In this document: in pieces, positions 1-10,322 of the stretch
Layout of the letters: each line of letters opens with the position of its first letter
How positions within the stretch are numbered: the stretch's first letter is position 1
NCBI RefSeq assembly: GCF_007677875.1
Contig: NZ_VEDO01000016.1
Location: 79,121-143,120, forward strand
Source: Variovorax boronicumulans
Lineage (GTDB): Bacteria; Pseudomonadota; Gammaproteobacteria; Burkholderiales; Burkholderiaceae_C
Length of the DNA: 64,000 bases
Direction of reading: 5' to 3'
Translations under genes and position numbers: made by a program
Notes under the pieces: model-generated
Seen by the model: the letters and a program-made list of their open reading frames with translations, nothing else
Databases searched by the model: none
What the model was told of the DNA's origin: nothing

Positions 1-1
1 C

Positions 2-504
2 GGCAGCCTGGGCGCGCGCGTGCTCAACGAATGCCTTCCGCAGGCGCTGGCCGCGATGGACCCCGCCCAGCGGCCCCAGGTGCTGCACCAGTGCGGCCAG
101 GACAACGATGCGGCCGTGGCCCAGGCCTATGCGGCTGCCGGCGTGGCGGCCCAGGCCGTGCCCTTCATCCAGGACATGGCCCAGGCCCTGGCCGATTGCG
201 ACGTGGTGGTCTGCCGCGCTGGCGCGGTCACCGTCAGCGAACTTTGCGCGGCAGGCGTCGCGGCCGTGCTGGTGCCGCTGGTCGTGAGCACCACGGCGCA
301 CCAGCGCGACAACGCACAGTGGCTGGCCGGGCAGGGGGCTGGCATGCACCTGCCCCAGGCCGAACTCAACCCGGGCCGGCTGGCGCAGCTGCTGGCCGGA
401 CTCTCGCGCGACGCACTGCAGGCCATGGCGGCCAAGGCGCGCGCATTGGCGAAACCCCAGGCGGCCGCACGTGTCGCCGACCAGATCGAAGCATTGGCCC
501 GCGC

Positions 505-508
<4 letters not shown>
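2..508 (+). CDS. murG: MurG, UDP-GlcNAc:lipid I GlcNAc transferase (3' part only)
   Basis: This is the C-terminal half of the glycosyltransferase that adds GlcNAc to lipid I to make lipid II at the inner face of the cytoplasmic membrane. The window opens inside the gene: the frame is open from base 2 ([10 protein letters not shown]), so the 5' end is missing, not mutated. About 168 residues are visible, including the donor-binding segment with [15 protein letters not shown], the family's acidic/Gly-Ala-rich UDP-GlcNAc site. The stop overlaps the murC start by 4 bp (ATGA), as is usual in dcw clusters. Identity rests on this motif and on gene order. Confidence 0.93.
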
Positions 509-1907
<1,399 letters not shown>

Positions 1908-1911
<4 letters not shown>

Positions 1912-2882
1912 GCACGGGCTTGGCAGCCAGCATGGGCAAGGTCGCGGTCCTGATGGGCGGCACGTCCGCGGAGCGCGAAATTTCGCTGCTGTCGGGCCAC
2001 GGCGTGCTGGACGCGCTGCGCCAGGTCGGCGTGGACGCCCACGCCTTCGACCCGGCCGAGCATGGCCTGCATGAACTCAAGACCGACGGCTTCGCCCGCT
2101 GCTTCATCGCGCTGCACGGCCGCCACGGCGAGGACGGCACCGTGCAGGGCGCGTTGGAACTGCTGGGCATTCCCTACACCGGTTCCGGCGTCATGGCCTC
2201 CAGCATTGCCATGGACAAGGTCATGACCAAGCGCATCTGGGAGGCCTGCGGCCTGCCCACGCCGCGCCACGTGGTGCTGCAGCCCGGCAGCCAGGAACTG
2301 GCCGACGTGCGCCTGGTGCCCGCCACGCTGGGCTTGCCGCTGATCGTCAAGCCGCCGCGCGAGGGCTCGTCCATCGGTGTCACCAAGGTACAGGGCGACG
2401 CGCAGATGCTGGACGCGGTGCGCCTGTCGGCCAAGTACGACCCCGACGTGCTGTGCGAGGAGTTCATTGCGGGCGAAGAAGTCACCTGCGCCGTGCTGGG
2501 CACCGGCGCGGATGCCCAGGCCCTGCCCGTGATCCGCATCCAGGCGCCCGAGGGTGCTTACGACTACCAGAACAAGTACTTCACCGACGAGGTCCGCTAC
2601 CTGTGCCCGAGCGGTCTGCCCGAGGACGAGGAAATGGAGATCCGGCGCATCGTGCTGGCCTCGTACCGCGCGCTGGGCTGCCGCGGCTGGGGCCGGGCCG
2701 ATCTGATGGTCCGCGCCAGCGACCGCAAGCCCTTCCTGCTGGAAATGAACACCTCGCCGGGCATGACGGGCCACTCGCTGGTGCCCATGGCCGCGCGCGC
2801 GGCCGGCATCGACTACCCCGCGCTGTGCCTGCGCGTGTTGGCTGCGGCCGCACTCGATTCCCCGGGAGCTGCCGCCGCATGA
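1908..2882 (+). CDS. ddl: D-alanine--D-alanine ligase
   Basis: Ddl joins two D-alanines to give the dipeptide used by MurF. The protein is 324 aa, typical of the DdlB form found inside dcw clusters. ATP-grasp features are visible: N-terminal [26 protein letters not shown], the ATP lid around [13 protein letters not shown], and the C-terminal Mg-binding [12 protein letters not shown]. The start at 1908 overlaps the murC stop (ATGA), and the stop overlaps the ftsQ start. The position between murC and ftsQ supports DdlB over a distant DdlA paralogue. Confidence 0.97.
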
Positions 2883-3667
2883 ACGCCACGCTGCCAGCGC
2901 CGATGGACGTCAAGCTCATGAACATCACCGCCTCGGTGCTGTTCCTGATCTTCGCCGCCCTGTCGCTGGGCGCGCTGTGCCTGTGGGTGCTGCGCCAGCC
3001 GGTGTTCGCGCTGGGCGGCATCGAGGTGCGCGGCGAGGTCACGCACAACAACGTGCTCACGCTCAAGGCCAACGTGGCGCCGCACCTGCGCGGCACCTTC
3101 TTCACCGTGGACCTGGATGAAACGCGCAGCGCCTTCGAGGCCGTGCCCTGGGTGCGCCGCGCCACCGTGCGCCGCGAATTCCCGAACCGGCTGGGCGTGA
3201 CGCTGCAGGAGCACCAGGCCGCCGCCTACTGGGGCCCGGAGAGCGGCTCGCAGCTGCTCAACAGCTTCGGCGAAGTGTTCGAGGCCAACGTGGACGAGGT
3301 GCACCGCAGCGACCTGCCGCGCCTGCTCGGCCCCGATGGCGAGTCGGACCAGATCCTGGGCATGTACCGCACGCTGGCGCCGTTGTTCGATCCGCTCGAT
3401 GCCGAGGTGGCGCAGCTGGAACTTACGGGCCGCGGCAGCTGGCGCGTGCAGCTCGGCTCGGGCGCGACCGTGGAACTGGGGCGCGGCACGCCCGAGGAAA
3501 TCACCGAGCGCATCCAACGTTTCGTGAAGACCCTGCCCACGGTGGCACAGCAGTACGGCCGCGGCGCGGATGCGCTGGAGTCGGCCGACCTGCGCTACCC
3601 GACCGGGTTCGCCCTCAAGCTGCGCGGCGTGACCACGGTCACGACGGCCGTGCCCAAACGCAAATAG
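2879..3667 (+). CDS. ftsQ: Cell division protein FtsQ
   Basis: FtsQ is a bitopic inner-membrane protein that links early and late divisome proteins and binds FtsB/FtsL. The 262-aa product has a short cytoplasmic N terminus and one membrane segment (about residues 18-40, rich in L/I/A/F). A POTRA-type domain follows, beginning near [16 protein letters not shown], and then the beta domain. The start overlaps the ddl stop by 4 bp. A 21-bp gap separates it from ftsA. Sequence similarity is weak in this family, so gene order contributes strongly to the call. Confidence 0.95.
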   Translation: MNATLPAPMDVKLMNITASVLFLIFAALSLGALCLWVLRQPVFALGGIEVRGEVTHNNVLTLKANVAPHLRGTFFTVDLDETRSAFEAVPWVRRATVRREFPNRLGVTLQEHQAAAYWGPESGSQLLNSFGEVFEANVDEVHRSDLPRLLGPDGESDQILGMYRTLAPLFDPLDAEVAQLELTGRGSWRVQLGSGATVELGRGTPEEITERIQRFVKTLPTVAQQYGRGADALESADLRYPTGFALKLRGVTTVTTAVPKRK

Positions 3668-3688
3668 ACGCCAACAACAGGAACCGAC

Positions 3689-4918
3689 ATGGCGAAGGAA
3701 TACAAAGATCTGGTGGTGGGGCTGGACATCGGCACGGCCAAGGTGATGGCCGTGGTGGCCGAGGTCATGCCCGGCGGCGACCTCAAGCTGGCCGGCTTCG
3801 GCGTGGCGCCCAGCAATGGCCTGAAGCGCGGCGTGGTCGTCAACATCGACGCCACGGTGCAAAGCATCCAGCAGGCCTTGAAGGAGGCCGAGCTCATGGC
3901 CGACTGCAAGATCGCCCACGTCTACACCGGCATCACGGGCAGCCACATCCGCGGCATCAACTCCTCGGGCATGGTGGCCGTGAAGGACCGCGAGGTCACG
4001 CAGGCCGACGTGGCGCGCGTGGTCGAGACAGCCAAGGCCATCAACATCTCGACCGACCAGCGTCTGTTGCTGGTGGAGCCGCAGGAATTCGTGATCGACG
4101 GCCAGGACGTCAAGGAGCCGATCGGCATGAGCGGCATCCGGCTGGAGGCCAAGGTCCACATCGTGACGGGCGCGCAGAGCGCGGCCGAGAACATCATCAA
4201 GTGCGTGCGCCGCTGCGGCCTGGACGTGGACCAGCTCATGCTGAACCCGCTGGCCTCCAGCCTGTCGGTGCTGACCGAGGACGAGCGCGAGCTCGGCGTG
4301 GCGCTGGTGGACATCGGCGCGGGCACCACGGACGTGGCCATCTTCACGGGCGGCGCGATCCGCCACACGGCCGTGATCCCGATCGCGGGCGACCTGATCA
4401 CCAGCGACATCGCCATGGCGCTGCGCACGCCGACCAAGGACGCCGAGGACATCAAGGTCGAGAACGGCTGCGCCAAGCAGCTGCTGGCCGACCCGGACAC
4501 CCAGGTCGAGGTGCCGGGCCTGGGCGACCGCGGCCCGCGCATGCTGAGCCGCCAGGCGCTGGCCGGTGTGATCGAGCCGCGCGTGGAAGAGATCTTCTCA
4601 CTCGTGCAGCAGGTCATCCGCGAGTCGGGCTTCGAAGAGGTGCTCTCCTCGGGCATCGTGCTGACGGGCGGCAGCGTGGTCATGCCGGGCATGGTCGAGC
4701 TCGGCGAGGACATCTTCTTGAAGCCCGTGCGGCGCGGCGTGCCGAAATACTCGAGCGCGCTGGCCGACATGGTGGCGCAGCCGCGGGCGGCCACCGTCAT
4801 GGGCCTGCTCGAGGAAGGCCGCGTGGCACGCATGCGCGGCTACAAGGTGGCACAGAAGGCGGGCTCGATGAAGACCGCCATGGGCCGTGTCAAAGATTGG
4901 TTCATCGGAAACTTCTGA
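3689..4918 (+). CDS. ftsA: Cell division protein FtsA
   Basis: FtsA is the actin-like ATPase that tethers FtsZ filaments to the membrane. The 409-aa protein has the actin-fold phosphate-1 motif VVGLDIGTAKVMAVVAE near the N terminus and the phosphate-2 motif LVDIGAGTTDVAIF in the middle. It ends in MGRVKDWFIGNF, the amphipathic membrane-targeting helix. The ATG is preceded by a modest GGA Shine-Dalgarno (CAACAGGAACCGAC). The order ftsQ-ftsA-ftsZ is the universal one. Confidence 0.98.
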   Translation: MAKEYKDLVVGLDIGTAKVMAVVAEVMPGGDLKLAGFGVAPSNGLKRGVVVNIDATVQSIQQALKEAELMADCKIAHVYTGITGSHIRGINSSGMVAVKDREVTQADVARVVETAKAINISTDQRLLLVEPQEFVIDGQDVKEPIGMSGIRLEAKVHIVTGAQSAAENIIKCVRRCGLDVDQLMLNPLASSLSVLTEDERELGVALVDIGAGTTDVAIFTGGAIRHTAVIPIAGDLITSDIAMALRTPTKDAEDIKVENGCAKQLLADPDTQVEVPGLGDRGPRMLSRQALAGVIEPRVEEIFSLVQQVIRESGFEEVLSSGIVLTGGSVVMPGMVELGEDIFLKPVRRGVPKYSSALADMVAQPRAATVMGLLEEGRVARMRGYKVAQKAGSMKTAMGRVKDWFIGNF

Positions 4919-5111
4919 GGCCCGGCCATGTCGCACCGCTCACTCCAGCTGAACTGGCCTGCCCGGCTGGCCCGCGCCGGCCCCTGGCATGCCGGGGATG
5001 GCGGTCGATGGCGAAGCCCGCATCCACCTCCGCACCCCCGACACAAGAGCAAGTAAACGTTCCGAACACCCAAGGCAACTGCAACATTTTTTGAGATTGA
5101 AGGAAAAGAAC
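4919..5111 (+). other. ftsA-ftsZ intergenic region
   Basis: This 193-bp gap is long for the cluster and is the usual place for ftsZ promoters in other proteobacteria. I see an A-rich stretch and a good Shine-Dalgarno (GAAGGAAAAGAAC) just before the ftsZ ATG. I cannot point to a convincing -35/-10 pair by eye. No ORF with coding character is present. Confidence 0.5.
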
Positions 5112-6329
5112 ATGCCCATCGAAATGATCGAAGTCGAAGAGTTCAACCTCGGCACCCAAATCAAGGTCATCGGCGTCGGCGGCGGCGGCGGCAATGCGGT
5201 CGAGCACATGATCGGCTGCGGAGTGCAAGGCGTGGAGTTCATCAGCGCCAACACCGATGCCCAGGCCCTCACGCGCACGGCCGCGCACAAGACCATCCAG
5301 CTCGGCACCACGGGCCTGGGCGCCGGCAGCAAGCCCGAGAAGGGCCGCGAGTCGGCCGAGGCCGCCATCGACGACATCCGCCAGGCCATCAGCGGCGCGC
5401 ACATGCTGTTCATCACGGCGGGCATGGGCGGCGGCACGGGCACGGGCGCCGCGCCCGTGATCGCGCGCGTGGCCAAGGAGATGGGCATCCTGACCGTGGG
5501 TGTCATCACCAAGCCCTTCGACTTCGAAGGTCCCAAGCGCATGTCCAACGCCGACGCCGGCCTGGCCGAACTGGAAGCCAACGTCGACTCGCTGATCGTG
5601 GTGCTGAACGAGAAGCTGCTCGAGGTGATGGGTGATGACGCCACGCAGGACGAAGCCTTCGCCCATGCCAACGACGTGCTCAAGAACGCTGTCGGCGGTA
5701 TCGCCGAAATCATCAACGTGCCCGGCCATGTGAACGTCGACTTCGAAGACGTGCGCACCGTGATGGGCGAGCCCGGCAAGGCCATGATGGGTACGGCCCT
5801 GGCCGCCGGCCCGGACCGTGCGCGCATCGCCGCCGAGCAGGCCGTGGCCTGCCCGCTGCTGGAAGGCATCGACCTGTCCGGCGCCAAGGGCGTGCTGGTG
5901 CTGATCACGGCGGCCAAGGGTTCGCTCAAGCTGTCCGAGTCGCGTCTGGCCATGAATACCATCCGCGCCTACGCTTCGGCCGAAGCGCATGTGATCTACG
6001 GCACCGCCTACGACGAAAGCCTGGGCGACCAGATCCGCGTGACCGTGGTGGCCACGGGCCTCGCGCGCAACCAGCGCCGCGCCGCGCCCCCGCTGCAGGT
6101 GGTGCAGCGCACCGGCACCGACAACCAGGGCTTCGCCATCCCCACGCTGACCGCCGCCAGCGGTATGGCCGGCATCGGTAATGTGCAGCCCGACTACGAG
6201 TCGCTGCGCGGCCCGGCGGTCTGGCGCACGCCGAACCGCACCCAGGCTACGGCGCGTGTGGACGCGCTGTCCTCGGGCGGCATGGATGACTACGAGATCC
6301 CGGCCTTCCTGCGCAAGCAGGCGGATTGA
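5112..6329 (+). CDS. ftsZ: Cell division GTPase FtsZ
   Basis: FtsZ is the tubulin-like GTPase that forms the Z ring. It is 405 aa. Visible motifs are the nucleotide-binding KVIGVGGGGGNAV, the tubulin signature GGGTGTGAAP, and the T7 loop NVDFEDVRTVM. A variable linker leads to the conserved C-terminal peptide DYEIPAFLRKQAD, which binds FtsA and other tethers. The ATG at 5112 has the best ribosome site, and the protein begins at the family's usual N terminus; longer in-frame extensions are not supported. A 175-bp gap leads to lpxC. Confidence 0.98.
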   Translation: MPIEMIEVEEFNLGTQIKVIGVGGGGGNAVEHMIGCGVQGVEFISANTDAQALTRTAAHKTIQLGTTGLGAGSKPEKGRESAEAAIDDIRQAISGAHMLFITAGMGGGTGTGAAPVIARVAKEMGILTVGVITKPFDFEGPKRMSNADAGLAELEANVDSLIVVLNEKLLEVMGDDATQDEAFAHANDVLKNAVGGIAEIINVPGHVNVDFEDVRTVMGEPGKAMMGTALAAGPDRARIAAEQAVACPLLEGIDLSGAKGVLVLITAAKGSLKLSESRLAMNTIRAYASAEAHVIYGTAYDESLGDQIRVTVVATGLARNQRRAAPPLQVVQRTGTDNQGFAIPTLTAASGMAGIGNVQPDYESLRGPAVWRTPNRTQATARVDALSSGGMDDYEIPAFLRKQAD

Positions 6330-6380
6330 GCGGCACAGCCGCATTCCGATGGCGCGGCCGGCGCGCCATCCCACATTGTT

Positions 6381-6404
6381 CGCGGGGCCGTCATCGGCCC
6401 CGCG
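6381..6404 (+). other. GC-rich hairpin between ftsZ and lpxC
   Basis: CGCGGGGCCG and CGGCCCCGCG form a perfect 10-bp stem around the loop TCAT. No T-tract follows, so it is not a good intrinsic terminator. It could slow transcription, stabilise the upstream ftsZ message or attenuate readthrough into lpxC. Confidence 0.45.
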
Positions 6405-6504
6405 GCACGTTGTGCCGGCGCATTGATTCTGATGATCGGGGTGATCGTTGTAACGATGGCCCTTCCGGGCGAAGGCAAGCACCATGCCATTTAAAATCCA
6501 GCCC

Positions 6505-7428
6505 ATGCTTGCGCAACGCACCCTCAAATCCATCACCACGGCCGTGGGCGTGGGCCTGCACAGTGGCCAGCGCGTGGAGTTGACGCTGCGCCCGGCCCAG
6601 CCCGACACGGGCATCGTGTTCCGCCGCGTTGACCTGCCCGAGCCCGTGGACATCCCGGTGACGGCGGAGTCGGTCAGCGACACGCGCATGGCGTCCACGA
6701 TCGCGAATGGCGGCGCCAAGGTGCACACCGTCGAGCATCTGATGTCGGCGTGCGCCGGGCTGGGCATCGACAACCTGTACGTGGACATCAGCGCCGAAGA
6801 GGTGCCCATCCTCGACGGTTCGGCCGCGTCCTTCGTGTTCCTGCTGCAAAGCGCGGGCATCGAATTGCAGCGCGCGCCGCGCCGCTTCATCCGCGTGATG
6901 CAGCCGGTGGAAGTGCGCGAAGGCGAGGGCGCCAACCTCAAGTGGGCGCGGCTCGAACCCTACCACGGCTTCAAGCTCAGCTTCGAGATCGAGTTCCACC
7001 ATCCGGCCGTGGACAGCACGGGCCAGCGCGTGGAGTTCGACATGTCGTCCGATTCCTATGCGCGCGACATCGCGCGGGCGCGCACCTTCGGCTTCACCAA
7101 GGACGTGGAGATGATGCGCGCCAACGGCCTGGCCCTGGGCGGCGGTCTCGACAACGCCATCGTGATGGACGACTACAAGGTGCTCAACAGCGACGGGCTG
7201 CGCTACGACGACGAGTTCGTCAAGCACAAGATCCTGGACGCCATGGGCGACCTCTACATCGTCGGCAAGCCCCTGCTGGCGGCCTACAGCGCCTTCCGCT
7301 CTGGCCATGCCATGAACAACAAGCTGCTGCGCGAATTGCTGGCCCATCCCGAGTGCTACGAGATCGTCAGCTTCGACGACGAGCGCAAGGCGCCCAAGGG
7401 CTTTGCGCAGCCGCTGCGGGCCTGGTAA
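6505..7428 (+). CDS. lpxC: UDP-3-O-acyl-N-acetylglucosamine deacetylase
   Basis: LpxC is the zinc hydrolase catalysing the committed step of lipid A synthesis. The 307-aa form starting [21 protein letters not shown] matches the family N terminus. An upstream in-frame ATG at 6484 would add seven residues and is less likely. The zinc site is visible as [12 protein letters not shown] in the first domain and [11 protein letters not shown] in the second. As in many beta- and gammaproteobacteria, lpxC closes the dcw cluster. Confidence 0.97.
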   Translation: MLAQRTLKSITTAVGVGLHSGQRVELTLRPAQPDTGIVFRRVDLPEPVDIPVTAESVSDTRMASTIANGGAKVHTVEHLMSACAGLGIDNLYVDISAEEVPILDGSAASFVFLLQSAGIELQRAPRRFIRVMQPVEVREGEGANLKWARLEPYHGFKLSFEIEFHHPAVDSTGQRVEFDMSSDSYARDIARARTFGFTKDVEMMRANGLALGGGLDNAIVMDDYKVLNSDGLRYDDEFVKHKILDAMGDLYIVGKPLLAAYSAFRSGHAMNNKLLRELLAHPECYEIVSFDDERKAPKGFAQPLRAW

Positions 7429-7440
7429 GCCGCCGGGCCG

Positions 7441-7617
7441 ATGCTGCTGTTCCGCTGGGCGATCTTCTTCCTGCTGCTGGCCGCGGGCGTGATGTTCGCG
7501 TTCTACGCCGGCACCGGGCGGCCGCACTACCGGCGCTGGGGGCTGCTCACGCTCAAGTGGACCATCCTCGCGGCGCTGGGCTTTTTCGTGGTGCTGATCC
7601 TCGAACGCATCGCCTAG
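7441..7617 (+). CDS. Small membrane protein, 58 aa, function unknown
   Basis: A short ORF begins 12 bp after the lpxC stop. It encodes two strongly hydrophobic segments (about residues 3-20 and 38-55) joined by a basic loop [13 protein letters not shown]. The clean membrane topology and consistent GC-rich third positions support real coding. No good Shine-Dalgarno precedes the ATG, so translation may depend on coupling to lpxC. Its TAG overlaps the convergent yoeB stop by 4 bp. I do not recognise a functional family. Confidence 0.6.
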   Translation: MLLFRWAIFFLLLAAGVMFAFYAGTGRPHYRRWGLLTLKWTILAALGFFVVLILERIA

Positions 7618-7868
7618 TAGTGGTAGCGCAGCTGTGCCAGCAGCAGCGCGCCGTCTTCCGCCCGGTAGACCATGCGGTGTTCGTCGTTGATGCGACGGGA
7701 CCAGTAGTCCGACAGTGCATGCTTCAAGGGTTCTGGTTTGCCGACACCGGAGAACGGCTCGCGCTGCACTTCGGCGATCAGCTTGTTGATGCGCTCGACC
7801 ATCTTGCGGTCCTGCTTTTGCCAGTACAGGTAGTCTTCCCAGGCTTCGTCGGCGAAGACGAGCTTCAT
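7614..7868 (-). CDS. yoeB: YoeB-type toxin (ribosome-dependent mRNA endonuclease)
   Basis: YoeB cleaves mRNA in the ribosomal A site when freed from YefM. At 84 aa it has exactly the E. coli length and aligns along its whole length ([25 protein letters not shown]). The residues used for catalysis in E. coli YoeB, namely E46, R65, H83 and Y84, are all present at the same positions, so the toxin looks intact. The ATG overlaps the yefM stop (ATGA), giving antitoxin-first translational coupling. Confidence 0.95.
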   Translation of the reverse strand: MKLVFADEAWEDYLYWQKQDRKMVERINKLIAEVQREPFSGVGKPEPLKHALSDYWSRRINDEHRMVYRAEDGALLLAQLRYHY

Positions 7869-8116
7869 TTGGTCAGCCTGCGCTCCACACCCTTGCCCGC
7901 AGCCAACTGGGCCGTCGCCGCCAGCAACCGCTTGGCATTGCTCGGGTTGCGCAGCAGGTAGGCCGTTTCTTCCAGCGCCTGGTAGTCCTCCAGCGACAGC
8001 ATCACGACCGACTGCTCCCCATTGCGCGTGATGATCAGGGCCTCGTGGTCTTCGCAGACACGGTCCATCGTACGCGCCAGGTTCGCGCGGGCGGAGGAAT
8101 AGGTGATGGCGTCCAT
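7865..8116 (-). CDS. yefM: YefM-type antitoxin (Phd/YefM family)
   Basis: YefM neutralises YoeB and represses its own operon. The 83-aa protein opens [18 protein letters not shown], the DNA-binding Phd/YefM fold, and carries the family block [16 protein letters not shown] before the toxin-binding tail. A GTG three codons upstream is also in frame. The AAGGAG ribosome site overlaps that GTG but is 8 nt from the ATG at 8116, which decides the start. The pair sits between lpxC and ruvC, downstream of the ruvC operon and on the same strand. Confidence 0.95.
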   Translation of the reverse strand: MDAITYSSARANLARTMDRVCEDHEALIITRNGEQSVVMLSLEDYQALEETAYLLRNPSNAKRLLAATAQLAAGKGVERRLTK

Positions 8117-8131
8117 GGGTGGCACTCCTTA

Positions 8132-8149
8132 TGTACGTTTAATTGTACA
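8132..8149 (-). promoter_or_regulatory. YefM/YoeB operator: paired TGTAC(A/G) cores
   Basis: Two cores, TGTACG (8132-8137) and TGTACA (8144-8149), lie directly upstream of the yefM Shine-Dalgarno, 12 bp centre to centre. In E. coli the YefM-YoeB complex binds paired palindromes with TGTACA cores at this same 12-bp spacing. The match in sequence and geometry makes this the likely autoregulatory operator and places the promoter in the ruvC-yefM gap. Confidence 0.75.
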
Positions 8150-8159
8150 TATCTGCGGC

Positions 8160-8711
8160 TCAGCGCGCCCGCCCGCCCCGGTACATCCCCGTCGTCGCGC
8201 GCTTCAGCGGCGCCGCCAGCGCGATGCGCGCCATGGCCTGCCCCACGTGCGCGTGCGTGATCGCGATGCCCAGCGCATCGGCCGCGTCCTTGCCGGGCAC
8301 GCCGGGCAACTGCAGGAGGCGCTTGACCATCTCCTGAACCTGGCTCTTGTCGGCACGCCCGCTGCCGACCACGGCCTTCTTCATCTGCAGTGCGGTGTAC
8401 TCGGCCACCGGCAGGTCGCGCGCCACGAGCGCGGTGACGCAGGCGCCCCGCGCCTGACCCAGCAGCAGCGTCGATTGCGGGTTCACGTTCACGAACACGA
8501 TCTCCACGGCGGCGGTCTGCGGCGCATAGCGTGCGTTGATTTCGCCGATCCCGTCGAACAGGACCTTGAGCCGGGCCGGCAAGTCGCCCATGTCGGCACT
8601 GGCCATGGTCTTGATCGTGCCGCTGGCGACGTAGTGCAGCTGCGCGCCTTCGGCGTCGATCACGCCGAAGCCGGTGCATTGCAGGCCGGGGTCGATGCCC
8701 AGAATCCTCAT
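8160..8711 (-). CDS. ruvC: Holliday junction resolvase RuvC
   Basis: RuvC is the endonuclease that resolves Holliday junctions with RuvAB. The 183-aa protein begins [19 protein letters not shown]. The four acidic catalytic positions can be placed at D7, E70, D142 and D145 (in [11 protein letters not shown]), matching the family. The start at 8711 follows the cdsA-like stop by 7 bp, so ruvC is the last gene of the eight-gene minus-strand operon. ruvA and ruvB are not in the window. Confidence 0.97.
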   Translation of the reverse strand: MRILGIDPGLQCTGFGVIDAEGAQLHYVASGTIKTMASADMGDLPARLKVLFDGIGEINARYAPQTAAVEIVFVNVNPQSTLLLGQARGACVTALVARDLPVAEYTALQMKKAVVGSGRADKSQVQEMVKRLLQLPGVPGKDAADALGIAITHAHVGQAMARIALAAPLKRATTGMYRGGRAR

Positions 8712-8718
8712 GCGCCGC

Positions 8719-9702
8719 CTATGCCCCGAAATACCAGCGCGCGGAGTGGAAGAACACCGGCGCCGCGAAGCACAGCGCGTCCACGCGGTCGAGCAGGCCA
8801 TTGGCGCCAGTGACCGAACGGCCTTGCAGGCCCCAGTTGGTGACACCACGGTCGCGCTTGAGCGCCTTCATGACCAGATGGCCCATGCTGCCCGCCACGC
8901 AGGCGATGGCGCCCATGGCCAGCGCTTCGAGCGGGCGGAACGGCGTGATCGCGTAGAGCACCACCCCGAGGCTGCTGGCGGCCCCCACGGCGACGCCCCA
9001 GCTGGTCCAGTTGAAGCTGCGGCTGACGTGGGGCGCGGCCGGCGGGCGCGGGAAATGCCGCGCCGCGAGGTGCTGGATCAACATGCAGGTCTGCACCACG
9101 AACACGAGGAAGAACACGAGGAAGGCGCCGCGGCCTTCGTAGTGGCGCAGGCTCAGCAGCAGCAGGGCCGGCACATGGCTCATGCCGTAGACGCAGACCA
9201 TGATGCCCCATTGCAGCTTGGCGTTGCGCTCGAGGAAGCGTTGCGGATCGTCGGCCAGCGCACTGACCACGGGGATGGCCAGGAACACGTAGACCGGGAT
9301 GAACACCGTGAACAGGTCGAAGTGCTTGCTGCCCACGAGCCAGAACTGCACCGGCAGCACCACGAAGAAGGCCAGCACCAGGCTGCGGTGGTCGCCGCGC
9401 CGCGTGGGCGACAAGGTGATGAACTCGCGCAGCGCCAGGAAGGCCACGAGCGCGAACAGCACGGTGGCGGCGGTCTCGCCCAGCACCCAGCCGACCCAGA
9501 ACACGCTGACCATGAACCAGCTGGTCTTGAGCAGCGCCCACCAGTCGGCATGGAACGCCGCGCGCGTCTCGTCGGCTTCGTGGCGGCTGCGCACCGACAG
9601 TGTGACCAGCGCACCCGTCACGAGGATCAGCAGGCCGAACACCAGCACGAACAGCGCGCCGACTTGTCCGCTGGGGGTGAGACTACGCAGCCACGTGCTC
9701 AT
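8719..9702 (-). CDS. CdsA-like integral membrane protein (phosphatidate cytidylyltransferase family)
   Basis: The 327-aa polytopic protein has eight or nine hydrophobic segments. Its C-terminal region [17 protein letters not shown], then [17 protein letters not shown], aligns with the CdsA signature. CdsA makes CDP-diacylglycerol from phosphatidate and CTP. Two parts of the signature differ: the Lys-Asp pair after KRD is Thr-Asn, and the PGHGG segment reads TGANG. The DR-D ending is kept. It is translationally coupled (ATGA) to the preceding acyltransferase, so a phospholipid role is likely, but full cytidylyltransferase activity is uncertain. Confidence 0.75.
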   Translation of the reverse strand: MSTWLRSLTPSGQVGALFVLVFGLLILVTGALVTLSVRSRHEADETRAAFHADWWALLKTSWFMVSVFWVGWVLGETAATVLFALVAFLALREFITLSPTRRGDHRSLVLAFFVVLPVQFWLVGSKHFDLFTVFIPVYVFLAIPVVSALADDPQRFLERNAKLQWGIMVCVYGMSHVPALLLLSLRHYEGRGAFLVFFLVFVVQTCMLIQHLAARHFPRPPAAPHVSRSFNWTSWGVAVGAASSLGVVLYAITPFRPLEALAMGAIACVAGSMGHLVMKALKRDRGVTNWGLQGRSVTGANGLLDRVDALCFAAPVFFHSARWYFGA

Positions 9703-10322
9703 ACATCCCTCAAGGCGATGACGGCAGCGCGTGCCCGGGCCAGGAAGTCGGCGCGCGGCTCGTCCGGGGCCAGCTGCATCGGCGCCCCGAAGGTCACCGA
9801 GCACAGGATGGGCACGGGCACGACCTCGCCCTTGGGCATCACGCGCTGTACGTTGTGGATCCAGGCCGGCACCAGCACCACCTGCGGAAAGCGCAGCGCC
9901 AGGTTGTACAGCCCCGCCTTGAAGGCCTGCGGCTCCTCGGCATGGCCGCGTGTGCCTTCGGGGAACAGGATGATGGAGTCGCCCGCGTCCAGCGCCTGCA
10001 CCAGCGGCGCGAGCGGGTCCTGGCCCTCGGTGCGCTCGCGGTCCACGTAGACGGCGTTGAACACGGCCGTGGTGATCCACTGGCGCAGCGGCGTCTTGGT
10101 CCAGTAGTCCTTGGCCGCGATGGGCCGCGTGATGCCGCGCAGCTCGGCCGGCAGCGCGGCCCAGATCATGACCAGGTCGGCATGGCTCTGGTGGTTGGCG
10201 AAGTAGATGCGCTGCTCGGCCTTGGGCGGGCAGCCCCACCAGCGCGCCTGCGCGCCGGTGAGCAGGCGCACCAGGCCCAGCAGCAGCCAGCCGACGATCT
10301 TGGCGCGCGTGCCGGTGCTCAT
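9699..10322 (-). CDS. 1-acyl-sn-glycerol-3-phosphate acyltransferase family protein
   Basis: This is a short (207 aa) PlsC/LPLAT-type acyltransferase. The catalytic HX4D motif is NHQSHAD and the glycerophosphate-binding block is ILFPEGTRG, both intact. A hydrophobic N terminus (about residues 8-24) suggests inner-membrane anchoring. It overlaps mtgA upstream and the cdsA-like gene downstream, each by 4 bp. A second PlsC homologue is at the right end of the window, so which one is the main phosphatidate-forming enzyme cannot be settled from sequence. Confidence 0.88.
   Translation of the reverse strand: MSTGTRAKIVGWLLLGLVRLLTGAQARWWGCPPKAEQRIYFANHQSHADLVMIWAALPAELRGITRPIAAKDYWTKTPLRQWITTAVFNAVYVDRERTEGQDPLAPLVQALDAGDSIILFPEGTRGHAEEPQAFKAGLYNLALRFPQVVLVPAWIHNVQRVMPKGEVVPVPILCSVTFGAPMQLAPDEPRADFLARARAAVIALRDV

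Noticed and set aside
6423..6454. TTGATT ... TGTAAC as an lpxC promoter
   Set aside because: Spacing is 20 bp and the -10 match is poor.
8116..8125. GTG at 8125 as the yefM start
   Set aside because: The Shine-Dalgarno AAGGAG overlaps the GTG itself, while it is 8 nt from the ATG at 8116.
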